Below are positions 16,396 through 24,688 of a stretch of DNA of 64,000 bases, in pieces. Each line of letters opens with the position of its first letter. Within the stretch, counting starts at the first letter, position 1. The translations under genes were made by a program, and so were the position numbers. The notes under the pieces are model-generated. The model had not been told where the DNA came from, searched no databases, and saw only the letters and a program-made list of their open reading frames with translations. Source of the DNA: MGBC120314 sp051880495. Lineage in GTDB: Bacteria > Bacillota > Clostridia > Lachnospirales > Lachnospiraceae. The DNA lies in contig JBJEOB010000164.1 of NCBI GenBank assembly GCA_051880495.1, positions 30,352 through 94,351 of the forward strand, read 5' to 3'.

Positions 16396-17622
16396 ATGGC
16401 GAATTATGCAGATATTATTGTTGCCGGAGCCGGTGCATCCGGAATGATAGCAGCCTATTATGCTGCTATAACAAATAAATCCGTCATTTTACTTGATCAT
16501 AACGATAAAATTGGCAGGAAAATCCTTCTTACAGGTAATGGGAAATGTAATCTTACCAATCTGAAAATGAATTCTGAATGTTATTGCAGTGAAAATGCTG
16601 AATTTGCCATGAAGGTTATTTCAAAGTTCGATGAAAAGGATGTCATGAATTTCTTCACGGAAAACGGGCTTTTATTACATGAAAAGAATGGTTATGTTTA
16701 TCCTAATGCCAACCAGGCACAGGCAGTAAATGATTTTTTTAGTATGCTGCTTAGACAAAACAATATAACTATATTCAATAAAGTCAATATATCTGATGTC
16801 TTCAGGAAAGATTTATTTGTATTGAAAACTGACAAAGGTGATTTTTCATGTAAAAAGCTTATAATAGCTGCAGGCTCTATGGCTTATCCCAAAACCGGTT
16901 CTGACGGCAGTTTTTATAGCATTGTTAAAAAGCTTGGACACAAAGTTATTAAACCGCGTCCGGCACTTACAGCATTACAATCTGATTTTTCATTTCTTAA
17001 AGACATTACCGGTGTAAGATGTGATGGAAATGCAGAATTGTTTATTGATGATAATTGTGTTTATTCTGAACGCGGAGAAATTCAGATTACAGATTACGGT
17101 CTTTCAGGTATTCCTATTTTCCAGTTTAGCCGTTATGCTGTCTGTGCCGTAGATGAAAAGAAACATGTATCATGCAGGATTGACCTTCTGCCTGACTATA
17201 CAGAAAAAGAAATTCTTGAATTCTTACATAAACGTCTGTCCCAAAATCGATGTATCGGAGAGGCATTTGCCGGAATGATTAACAGAAAGCTTTCGGATAT
17301 GATTATAAGATATTCAGGTTTTCTTGGAAGAGAGTGCAGTACTGATTTTACTGATGAAAAATTATTGAAACTCATTGATTCATTAAAAAATCTTGAATTT
17401 AAAATTACCGGATATAAAGGAAGTGATTTCGGACAGGTCTGTCAGGGCGGCGTGTCGGTGGATGAAATATCGCCTGATACGATGGAATCACTTTTAGTGA
17501 AAGACTTATATTTTGCAGGTGAAATAGTAGACGTTGACGGAATCTGTGGCGGTTATAATTTACAATGGGCATGGAGTTCCGGATATGTAGCAGGAAAGGC
17601 TTGTGCAGATGATTCGAATTAA
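16396..17622 (+). CDS. Flavoprotein of the BaiN/HI0933 (YhiN) family
   Basis: A 408-residue NAD(P)/FAD-dependent oxidoreductase. The FAD-binding GAGASG motif is at residues 10-15, the KIGRKILLTGNGKCNLTN segment follows, and the C-terminal FAD segment GEIVDVDGICGGYNLQWAWSSG closes the fold. This pattern defines the HI0933 family; a member, BaiN, is associated with bile acid dehydroxylation, but most are of unknown substrate. I chose the ATG at 16396, with GGAAGGAA at 16378-16385; a start at 16369 would be barely inside the predicted transcript. It overlaps the next flavoprotein by 14 bases. Confidence 0.88.
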   Translation: MANYADIIVAGAGASGMIAAYYAAITNKSVILLDHNDKIGRKILLTGNGKCNLTNLKMNSECYCSENAEFAMKVISKFDEKDVMNFFTENGLLLHEKNGYVYPNANQAQAVNDFFSMLLRQNNITIFNKVNISDVFRKDLFVLKTDKGDFSCKKLIIAAGSMAYPKTGSDGSFYSIVKKLGHKVIKPRPALTALQSDFSFLKDITGVRCDGNAELFIDDNCVYSERGEIQITDYGLSGIPIFQFSRYAVCAVDEKKHVSCRIDLLPDYTEKEILEFLHKRLSQNRCIGEAFAGMINRKLSDMIIRYSGFLGRECSTDFTDEKLLKLIDSLKNLEFKITGYKGSDFGQVCQGGVSVDEISPDTMESLLVKDLYFAGEIVDVDGICGGYNLQWAWSSGYVAGKACADDSN

Positions 17623-19207
17623 CCAGATTAAGTTAAAGCCAAATCATAGTGAAAAAGATTTATCAGATGAAATACGAAAAATATTACGTTTAAAGAATGA
17701 GCAGACAGAATATGAGGTTGTAAAACAATCTGTTGATGCGAGAAAAAAGCCTGATATTAAATTTATTTATTCGGTAAATGTCCATGTATCAGGCTGGGAT
17801 AATAAAAAAGAGATACAGTATATCAAAAAGATTAACAATAATAATGTTATGTATACCGAAAACACAAAATATGAATTTCCCAAATTACTTAACAAGGATA
17901 ACTGCTTACATAAAATTATTATTGTCGGAACAGGGCCGGCCGGATTATTTTGCGGTCTTATGCTTGCGAAAGCAGGTCTTAAGCCGCTTCTTATTGAACG
18001 CGGAAGCTGTGTAACCGAGAGAACCAAAAAAGTTCTGCGTTTCTGGAATGAAGGAATCCTTGACAGCGAATGTAATGTTCAGTTTGGAGAGGGCGGAGCA
18101 GGTACTTTTTCTGATGGAAAGCTAAACACACAGATAAAGGATACTTCGGGAAGAATACATGCTATACTTGAGATGTTTGTTTCGTATGGCGCACCAAAGG
18201 AAATTCTGTATTCTAATAAGCCGCATATCGGTACGGATATACTGACTGATGTTGTTATGAGAATCAGAAATGATATAATTAGTCTTGGCGGCGATGTAAG
18301 ATTTGACACGAAGATGACAGATATAATAGCGGATATGAGCGTCAGGGGAATTGTTGTTAACGATAATGAAACTATTCCCTGCGATACGCTGGTTCTTGCC
18401 CTTGGTCACAGTGCGAGGGATACATTTGAAATGCTTTATAAGAAAGGCTTTGATATTAGACAAAAGCCTTTTGCCATGGGTGTAAGAATTGAACACCCTC
18501 AGCAGATGATAGATGATTTTGCCTACGGAGATAACATTTATGAGCTTCCTGCGGCAAGTTATAAAGTAACATATAAGACTGATGGCAGAGGTGTTTATTC
18601 ATTTTGTATGTGTCCGGGAGGGTATGTTGTAAATGCTTCCTCAGAACCCGGACATTTGTGTGTAAACGGCATGAGCTATTCAGACCGCGGCGGCAGTAAT
18701 GCCAACAGTGCAATTGTTGTAACTGTTACTCCCGATGATTTTTCCGGTAATCACCCGCTTGCAGGAATTGAATTTCAAAGAAATCTTGAAAGCAGGGCAT
18801 ATGCAGAGGGATGTGGAAAAATTCCGGTTCAGAGCTTTGAAAGTTTTGAAAATGGTGTTGAAACCTGCTTTTCTTCGGATTTTAAGCCGTGCACAAAGGG
18901 TGACTATAAAATATCTGACCTTCATAATGTTTTGCCGGAATTTATGTGTAAATCAATTATCGAGGGTATTCACGGATTTGCAGAACAAATCCCGGGTTTT
19001 GACCGTAAAGATGCCATACTTCTTGGCATTGAAAGCAGGACGTCAAGTCCTGTTAAGATTGTAAGGGATGATGAAAGCCTTAGCTGTGACATAGGTGGTA
19101 TCTATCCGTGTGGTGAGGGCGCCGGATATGCCGGTGGAATTACCAGTGCAGCTATCGACGGAATAAGGGTTGCAGAAGCAATCGTAAATAAAATTAACAT
19201 TGAATAA
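17609..19207 (+). CDS. FAD-dependent oxidoreductase with N-terminal extension
   Basis: A 532-residue soluble flavoprotein. An N-terminal alpha/beta domain of about 100 residues (IRKILRLKN, KSVDARKKPDIKFIYSV-like strands) precedes the FAD domain, whose GTGPAG motif is at 107-112. EGGAGTFSDGKLNTQIKD is the strongly conserved family segment, and YPCGEGAGYAGGITSAAIDG ends the fold. The family is widespread in Firmicutes and annotated only as an uncharacterised FAD-dependent protein. The ATG at 17609 has AGGAAAGG at a 9-base distance and overlaps the previous gene, so the two flavoproteins are translationally coupled. No substrate can be inferred. Confidence 0.88.
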   Translation: MIRINQIKLKPNHSEKDLSDEIRKILRLKNEQTEYEVVKQSVDARKKPDIKFIYSVNVHVSGWDNKKEIQYIKKINNNNVMYTENTKYEFPKLLNKDNCLHKIIIVGTGPAGLFCGLMLAKAGLKPLLIERGSCVTERTKKVLRFWNEGILDSECNVQFGEGGAGTFSDGKLNTQIKDTSGRIHAILEMFVSYGAPKEILYSNKPHIGTDILTDVVMRIRNDIISLGGDVRFDTKMTDIIADMSVRGIVVNDNETIPCDTLVLALGHSARDTFEMLYKKGFDIRQKPFAMGVRIEHPQQMIDDFAYGDNIYELPAASYKVTYKTDGRGVYSFCMCPGGYVVNASSEPGHLCVNGMSYSDRGGSNANSAIVVTVTPDDFSGNHPLAGIEFQRNLESRAYAEGCGKIPVQSFESFENGVETCFSSDFKPCTKGDYKISDLHNVLPEFMCKSIIEGIHGFAEQIPGFDRKDAILLGIESRTSSPVKIVRDDESLSCDIGGIYPCGEGAGYAGGITSAAIDGIRVAEAIVNKINIE

Positions 19208-19222
19208 TTAAAGGAGTTTCTA

Positions 19223-20053
19223 ATGAATAACCGAGACAGGATTAAAGATAAAAAGAAAATAGTTATAAAGGTCGGTTCATCTACTTTGACACATGAGAGT
19301 ACAGGTAAGCTTAATCTTTCCAAGATGGAAAAATTAGTAAGGGTTCTCTGTGACTTACATAATGCAGGAAAAGATGTTGTTCTGGTAAGTTCAGGTGCAA
19401 TTGCCGTCGGAAGACAGGCACTCGGTATTAATGAACGGCCCAAATCAATGCCGGTAAAGCAGGCGTGTGCTGCTGTCGGCCAGGCAAGATTAATGATGAC
19501 ATATCAAAAGCTTTTTGGTGAGTATAATCAGGTTGCCGCACAGGTGCTTATGACTAAGTGGACCATGGTCAACGACGACAGCCGTTATAATGCACAGAAT
19601 ACATTTGACGAATTATTATCGATGGGCGTAATTCCGATTGTTAATGAAAATGATACGGTATCAACCCACGAAATCGAATTTGGTGATAATGATAAGCTTT
19701 CGGCCATTGTTGCATCAATTATCGGAGCTGATTTGCTTATTCTGTTATCAGATATTGACGGACTGTTTACGGATGACCCTAATAAAAATCCTGATGCATC
19801 TTTTGTAGAGGAAGTTCCGTTTATTGATGATAATTTTATGAATATGGGCAAAGGCTCAGCAAGTTCTGTCGGAACAGGCGGAATGACAGCAAAGCTTGAA
19901 GCTGCGAGAATTGCTACAGATTCAGGTGCTGATATGGTAATTACCAACGGTAATAACATTTCAAATATTGAGAGAATTATAAATGGTGAAAAGGTCGGAA
20001 CACTGTTTCTCGCACATAAGAATCCGGAATTTGAAATTATGAGTATTTTGTAG
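19223..20053 (+). CDS. proB: Glutamate 5-kinase (without PUA domain)
   Basis: Phosphorylates glutamate to gamma-glutamyl phosphate, the first step of proline synthesis, and is feedback-inhibited by proline. The 276-residue protein consists of the amino acid kinase domain only: KIVIKVGSSTLT at the N-terminus, VLVSSGAIAVG, and ENDTVSTHEIEFGDND in the substrate site. GTGGMTAKLEAA is the nucleotide-binding segment. The C-terminal PUA domain of the E. coli enzyme is absent, as in many clostridia. The SD is AAGGAG. It forms a unit with DUF896 and proA, with 14 and 10 bases between them. Confidence 0.96.
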   Translation: MNNRDRIKDKKKIVIKVGSSTLTHESTGKLNLSKMEKLVRVLCDLHNAGKDVVLVSSGAIAVGRQALGINERPKSMPVKQACAAVGQARLMMTYQKLFGEYNQVAAQVLMTKWTMVNDDSRYNAQNTFDELLSMGVIPIVNENDTVSTHEIEFGDNDKLSAIVASIIGADLLILLSDIDGLFTDDPNKNPDASFVEEVPFIDDNFMNMGKGSASSVGTGGMTAKLEAARIATDSGADMVITNGNNISNIERIINGEKVGTLFLAHKNPEFEIMSIL

Positions 20054-20067
20054 TTGGAGGTTTGATG

Positions 20068-20313
20068 ATGATAACTCAGGAAATGGTTGAAAGAATAAAT
20101 GAATTGTACAGAAAATCAAAAGCTGAAGGACTTACCAAGGAGGAAGCCAGAGAGCAGGCTGAACTTCGTTCGCTTTATCTTGATGCAATAAGAACCAATA
20201 TCCGTTCCAATCTTGATACAATAAAGATACAACAGCCTGACGGCACACTCATTGATGTCAAGAAAAGGCATGAAGAAAAAATGAAGAAAATGAATGAAAA
20301 TATGAATAATTAG
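20068..20313 (+). CDS. DUF896 (YnzC-like) small protein
   Basis: An 81-residue helical protein of the DUF896 family: MITQEMVERINELYRKSKAEGL, then EEAREQAELRSLYLDAIRTNIR, which is the family signature helix pair. In Bacillus the related ynzC lies in the SOS-controlled yneA operon; here it is placed between proB and proA, which is common in Lachnospiraceae. GGAGG at 20056-20060 favours the ATG at 20068, although 20065 and a TTG at 20062 are in the same frame. The C-terminal 15 residues are Lys/Met/Asn-rich and probably disordered. Function is not known. Confidence 0.88.
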   Translation: MITQEMVERINELYRKSKAEGLTKEEAREQAELRSLYLDAIRTNIRSNLDTIKIQQPDGTLIDVKKRHEEKMKKMNENMNN

Positions 20314-20323
20314 GAGTTGTATA

Positions 20324-21571
20324 ATGGAAAGTTTAGAAGTTATCGGACAAAAAGCCAAAGAGGCTTCATATGTTCTCGGAAAATTAACCGTAAATGAGAA
20401 GAACAAGGCATTAAGGGCTGTTGCCAAAGCTTTGGTGAACAACGAAAAATTTATACTTGAGGCAAATGCAGCAGATGTTACAAACGGAATTAAAAATAAT
20501 ATGAAGGAAGGCCTTATTGACAGGCTTACTCTGACATCTGCGAGAATTGCTGCTATGGCAGAGGGCATTAACAAAGTAGCTGACCTTGAAGATCCTGTCG
20601 GAGAAGTGATTTCAATGAAGAAAAGTGCCAATGGTCTTAATATCGGATGCAAACGTGTTCCGATAGGTGTTATTGGTATTATTTTTGAATCAAGGCCTAA
20701 TGTTACTGCCGATGCATTTTCTTTATGCTTTAAGACAGGAAATGCCGTTATTTTAAGAGGCGGTTCTGATGCAATAAACTCAAATAAGGCTATTGTTGAA
20801 ATAATTCATAATGCACTCGCAAGTGAAGGTATTTCTCCTGATGCAATTTTACTGATTACAGACACTGACAGGGCACTTGTGAAGGAACTTTTAAGACTCA
20901 ATCAGTACATTGATGTAATCATTCCAAGAGGCGGTGCAGGTCTTATTAAAATGGTTGTTGAAAACAGTACTGTTCCCGTTATTGAAACAGGTACAGGCAA
21001 CTGTCATATATATGTGGATGAAACTGCCGATTTTGATATGGCATTAAACATTATTGAGAATGCCAAAACACAGAGAATAGGCGTATGTAATGCATGTGAA
21101 TCACTTGTTGTAAACAAAAAGATTGCCAAGGAATTTATACCTCTTGTAACAGACAGGTTAAAGAAACATAATGTTGAAATCCGTGGTGATGAATTAGCAG
21201 TTACCTGTGATGCAAGAATTATTCCTGCCACTGAAGAAGACTGGGGAACGGAATATCTTGATTATATTATTTCACTTAAGACTGTGGATACGATTGATGA
21301 GGCTATTGCTCATATAAACAGATATAACACGGGACATTCCGAAGCAATTATTACGAAGGATTATGCCAATTCCCAGAAGTTCCTTGATGAAATTGATGCT
21401 GCATGTGTTTATGTAAATGCTTCAACCAGATTTACAGATGGTTTTGAATTTGGATTTGGTGCTGAAATCGGCATAAGTACGCAGAAGCTTCACGCAAGAG
21501 GACCTATGGGACTTAAGGAATTAACAACAACAAAGTATATAATTTATGGCAATGGCCAGATTAGGTCATAA
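20324..21571 (+). CDS. proA: Gamma-glutamyl phosphate reductase
   Basis: Reduces gamma-glutamyl phosphate to glutamate 5-semialdehyde with NADPH, the second step of proline synthesis. The 415-residue length is standard. The VPIGVIGIIFESRPNVTADA cofactor segment, the AVILRGGSDAINSN segment and the catalytic cysteine region RIGVCNACESLVVN are visible, and the C-terminal RGPMGLKELTT motif is intact. The SD is AGGAG at 20312. It ends the proB-DUF896-proA unit and lies just before miaB, possibly in one long transcript. Confidence 0.97.
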   Translation: MESLEVIGQKAKEASYVLGKLTVNEKNKALRAVAKALVNNEKFILEANAADVTNGIKNNMKEGLIDRLTLTSARIAAMAEGINKVADLEDPVGEVISMKKSANGLNIGCKRVPIGVIGIIFESRPNVTADAFSLCFKTGNAVILRGGSDAINSNKAIVEIIHNALASEGISPDAILLITDTDRALVKELLRLNQYIDVIIPRGGAGLIKMVVENSTVPVIETGTGNCHIYVDETADFDMALNIIENAKTQRIGVCNACESLVVNKKIAKEFIPLVTDRLKKHNVEIRGDELAVTCDARIIPATEEDWGTEYLDYIISLKTVDTIDEAIAHINRYNTGHSEAIITKDYANSQKFLDEIDAACVYVNASTRFTDGFEFGFGAEIGISTQKLHARGPMGLKELTTTKYIIYGNGQIRS

Positions 21572-21594
21572 TTTTTATAATGTTAAGGAGTACT

Positions 21595-23016
21595 ATGAAT
21601 AATTCAGAAATAAATATTACTGACGCAGAGACAAAAAGACAGTATGAGTATATTGAAAAATGCCGTCAGTATGTTAAACAGAAAGAAAAGGAGCTTGGCC
21701 GTCCGCTTAAAGCATGTGTCAATACATTCGGTTGTCAGATGAATGCCAGGGATTCTGAAAAATTAGTCGGCATCCTTGAAAAAATTGGATATGAGATAAC
21801 AGAAAATGAAGACTGCGATTTTGTAATCTTTAATACATGTACCGTCCGTGAAAATGCCAATACAAGAGTGTATGGCAGACTTGGTCAGTTGAAGAATTTC
21901 AAAAAGAAAAATCCGCACATGATAATTGCCTTATGCGGCTGCATGATGCAGGAAGCACATGTTGTTGAGAATATTAAATCAACATACAGATATGTAAATC
22001 TTATTTTTGGAACACACAATATTTTTAAATTCGCTGAGCTTATTTATAACAGCTATAATTCAGACAGAATTATTATTGATATCTGGAAAGATACGGACCA
22101 GATTGTAGAGGATTTGCCTAATGAAAGAAAGTTCTCATTTAAGACCGGTATCAATATCATGTTCGGCTGCAATAATTTCTGTACTTACTGTATCGTGCCT
22201 TATGTAAGAGGACGTGAGAGAAGCAGAAATCCAAAGGATATTGTAAGAGAAATTGAAAAGAATGTTGCTGACGGTGTTAAAGAAGTCATGCTGCTTGGAC
22301 AGAATGTTAATTCTTATGGTAAAAATCTTGATGAACCGGTTACATTTGCACAGCTGCTTTCTGAGGTTGAGAAGATTGATGGTCTTGAGCGAATCCGATT
22401 TATGACTCCTCATCCAAAGGATTTGTCCGACGAGCTTATTGATGTAATCAGCAGGTCAGAGAAGATTTGTCATCATATACACCTGCCGCTACAGTCGGGA
22501 AGCACGGAAATTCTTAAGAAAATGAACAGAAAATATACCAAGGAGCAGTATCTTAATCTTGTTAGCAGGATTAAAGAGCGTATTCCGGATGTTTCACTGA
22601 CGACGGACATCATTGTGGGATTTCCGGGAGAGACCGAGGAAGATTTTAACGATACACTTGATGTGGTTCGTAAAGCCAGATTTGACAGTGCCTACACTTT
22701 TATATATTCAAAAAGAACAGGTACGCCTGCAGCTGTTATGGAAAATCAGATTCCTGAGGATATTGTTAAGGAAAGATTTGACCGTCTTCTTCTGGAAATT
22801 CAGGGTATTTCATCTGAAATAACTAAAAAAGCTGTCGGAACAACCCAGAAGGTTCTTGTTGAGTCAATGAATGAGCAGGATTCTTCTCTGGTTACAGGCA
22901 GACTTTCCAATAACCTTATTGTCCACTTTAAGGGCGATGCTTCCATGATTGGAAATATATATGACGTTAAGCTTTTGGAAGCAAAAGGATTTTACTATAT
23001 AGGAGAAAGAAATTAA
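21595..23016 (+). CDS. miaB: tRNA-2-methylthio-N6-dimethylallyladenosine synthase MiaB
   Basis: Radical SAM enzyme that adds the 2-methylthio group to i6A37 of tRNAs, after MiaA. The 473-residue protein has all three parts: the N-terminal UPF0004 domain with its [4Fe-4S] cysteines (NTFGCQMN, NTCTVRENA, LCGCMMQ), the radical SAM domain with CNNFCTYC, and a C-terminal TRAM domain. The first 45 residues are a charged extension (EYIEKCRQYVKQKEKEL), usual in Firmicutes. AAGGAG at 21585-21590 places the start at 21595. miaA lies in the same operon after mutL. Confidence 0.96.
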   Translation: MNNSEINITDAETKRQYEYIEKCRQYVKQKEKELGRPLKACVNTFGCQMNARDSEKLVGILEKIGYEITENEDCDFVIFNTCTVRENANTRVYGRLGQLKNFKKKNPHMIIALCGCMMQEAHVVENIKSTYRYVNLIFGTHNIFKFAELIYNSYNSDRIIIDIWKDTDQIVEDLPNERKFSFKTGINIMFGCNNFCTYCIVPYVRGRERSRNPKDIVREIEKNVADGVKEVMLLGQNVNSYGKNLDEPVTFAQLLSEVEKIDGLERIRFMTPHPKDLSDELIDVISRSEKICHHIHLPLQSGSTEILKKMNRKYTKEQYLNLVSRIKERIPDVSLTTDIIVGFPGETEEDFNDTLDVVRKARFDSAYTFIYSKRTGTPAAVMENQIPEDIVKERFDRLLLEIQGISSEITKKAVGTTQKVLVESMNEQDSSLVTGRLSNNLIVHFKGDASMIGNIYDVKLLEAKGFYYIGERN

Positions 23017-23018
23017 AA

Positions 23019-24686
23019 ATGCAGAATAAAATTATCGGTATATTTGGTTTAAGATTTTCAAACATTGAAGCTTTAATGAGTTTAACAAAAAAGCAGTTTG
23101 TAAAAGATGTAATTTCAGGAATAATTGTCGCCGTTATTGCTTTGCCGCTGTCAATTGCTTTTGCACTAGGTGCTGGAGTATCAGCCGAGAAAGGTATTTA
23201 TGCGGCTATTATTTCAAGTCTTATTTGTGGAATCCTTGGCGGAAGTCATGTTCAGATTTCGGGTCCTACAGGTGCATTTATTATTATTACGCAGAGTGTA
23301 ATAATGCAGTATGGTACTGACGGACTTATTATTTCGATGATAATTGCAGGAATCATGCTTATTCTGATGGGAATATTCCGTCTCGGAAAACTGATAAAAT
23401 TTATTCCTTCACCGATAACAACCGGTTTTACGGCAGGTATTGCAGTTACAATTTTTACTCTTGAGGTAAGGGATTTTTTAGGTCTTAATATAACTGATAT
23501 GCCAACCAAATTTATAGGCAAATGGCAGGTTTATTTTTCAAACTTAAATAACATAAACTACCAGGCTGTTTTACTTGGACTATTATGTATTGTTATTCTT
23601 ATAGTATGGCCAAAGATTAACAAAACAATACCTAATTCACTTATTGCAATTCTTGTAGGCACGGGTATTGCATACTTTTGCAAATTAGATGTAAGTCTGC
23701 TTGGCGACATCCCAAAATCTCTTGGTATGCCGCATTTGCCACATATAACATTACAGACGGTAATTGACCTTGTATCGCCGGGATTTACAATTGCAATTCT
23801 TATTGCCATGCAGGCACTTCTTTCTGCTGTTGTGACCGATGGTATTATAAACAGCAAAACATGTTCAAATACAGAGCTTTTTGCACAGGGTATTGCAAAT
23901 ATTGTATTGGGATTTTTTGGATGTATTCCTGCAACCGGAGGTGTGGCAAGAGGTATTGCATCTGCAAAAAACGGTGCCAGAACACCGCTTGCTGCAATAG
24001 TACATTCGATTACACTGTTTTTGTTCCTGATTCTTTTGATGCCGTTTATAAGTATTGTTCCAAGATGCGTGCTGGCAGCAATTCTTATTGTTGTTTCATA
24101 TAACATGTTTAACTTAAAAACAATACTTGGATATAGAAAAGCACCAAAGAGTGATTTGGCTGTGCTTGTCTGTTCATGTGTACTTACATTTGCCTTTGAT
24201 CTTGTATTTGCAATTGAAGTCGGCATGGTTCTTTCATGTGTTTTATTTATGAAGAGAATGTCTGATGTAACTGAAATACAAAGCTGGAAATATGTGACAG
24301 ATATGGATTATGAAAATCAGGATGATAATAATGATTTGCGTGAGGTTCCAAAGGGTGTTCTTGTTTATGAAATAAGCGGACCATTATTCTTTGCCGCCTC
24401 TGACAAGATTTCTTATATTTTAACCAGTATAAACAAAGATACCAAGGCTGTTATTTTGAGAATGAGAAGTGTGCCTGCAATTGATGCAACGGCACTGAAT
24501 TATTTATGGGATTTAACAGTTTCATTAAAAGAAAAGGGTATCGTATTAGTATTTTCACATGTAAATGAACAGCCTAAAGCTGCTTTTGATAAGCGTGGAT
24601 TTAGTAAACTTGTCGGCAAAGAGAATTTCTGTGATAATATTGACCAGGCATTAAAATATGCAAAAAGACTTGTAGAAGGTGAGTAA
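23019..24686 (+). CDS. SulP family inorganic anion transporter with STAS domain
   Basis: A 555-residue membrane transporter for sulfate, bicarbonate or related anions. The SulP motif is at the N-terminus (KDVISGIIVAVIALPLSIAFALGAGV), then QISGPTGAFIIIT, with about 12-14 membrane segments to residue 415. The cytoplasmic C-terminal STAS domain (EVPKGVLVYEISGPLFFAASDKI onward) follows with the VPAIDATAL strand. The start is 3 bases after miaB, with AGGAGA 12 bases upstream. Between tRNA modification and mismatch repair genes, the substrate cannot be inferred from context. Confidence 0.92.
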   Translation: MQNKIIGIFGLRFSNIEALMSLTKKQFVKDVISGIIVAVIALPLSIAFALGAGVSAEKGIYAAIISSLICGILGGSHVQISGPTGAFIIITQSVIMQYGTDGLIISMIIAGIMLILMGIFRLGKLIKFIPSPITTGFTAGIAVTIFTLEVRDFLGLNITDMPTKFIGKWQVYFSNLNNINYQAVLLGLLCIVILIVWPKINKTIPNSLIAILVGTGIAYFCKLDVSLLGDIPKSLGMPHLPHITLQTVIDLVSPGFTIAILIAMQALLSAVVTDGIINSKTCSNTELFAQGIANIVLGFFGCIPATGGVARGIASAKNGARTPLAAIVHSITLFLFLILLMPFISIVPRCVLAAILIVVSYNMFNLKTILGYRKAPKSDLAVLVCSCVLTFAFDLVFAIEVGMVLSCVLFMKRMSDVTEIQSWKYVTDMDYENQDDNNDLREVPKGVLVYEISGPLFFAASDKISYILTSINKDTKAVILRMRSVPAIDATALNYLWDLTVSLKEKGIVLVFSHVNEQPKAAFDKRGFSKLVGKENFCDNIDQALKYAKRLVEGE

Positions 24687-24688
24687 AA

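Noticed and set aside
23558..24226. 222-codon open frame on the minus strand opposite sulP
   Set aside because: It lies entirely antisense to a clear SulP transporter, has no SD and no recognisable domain; it is a shadow of the plus-strand codon use.
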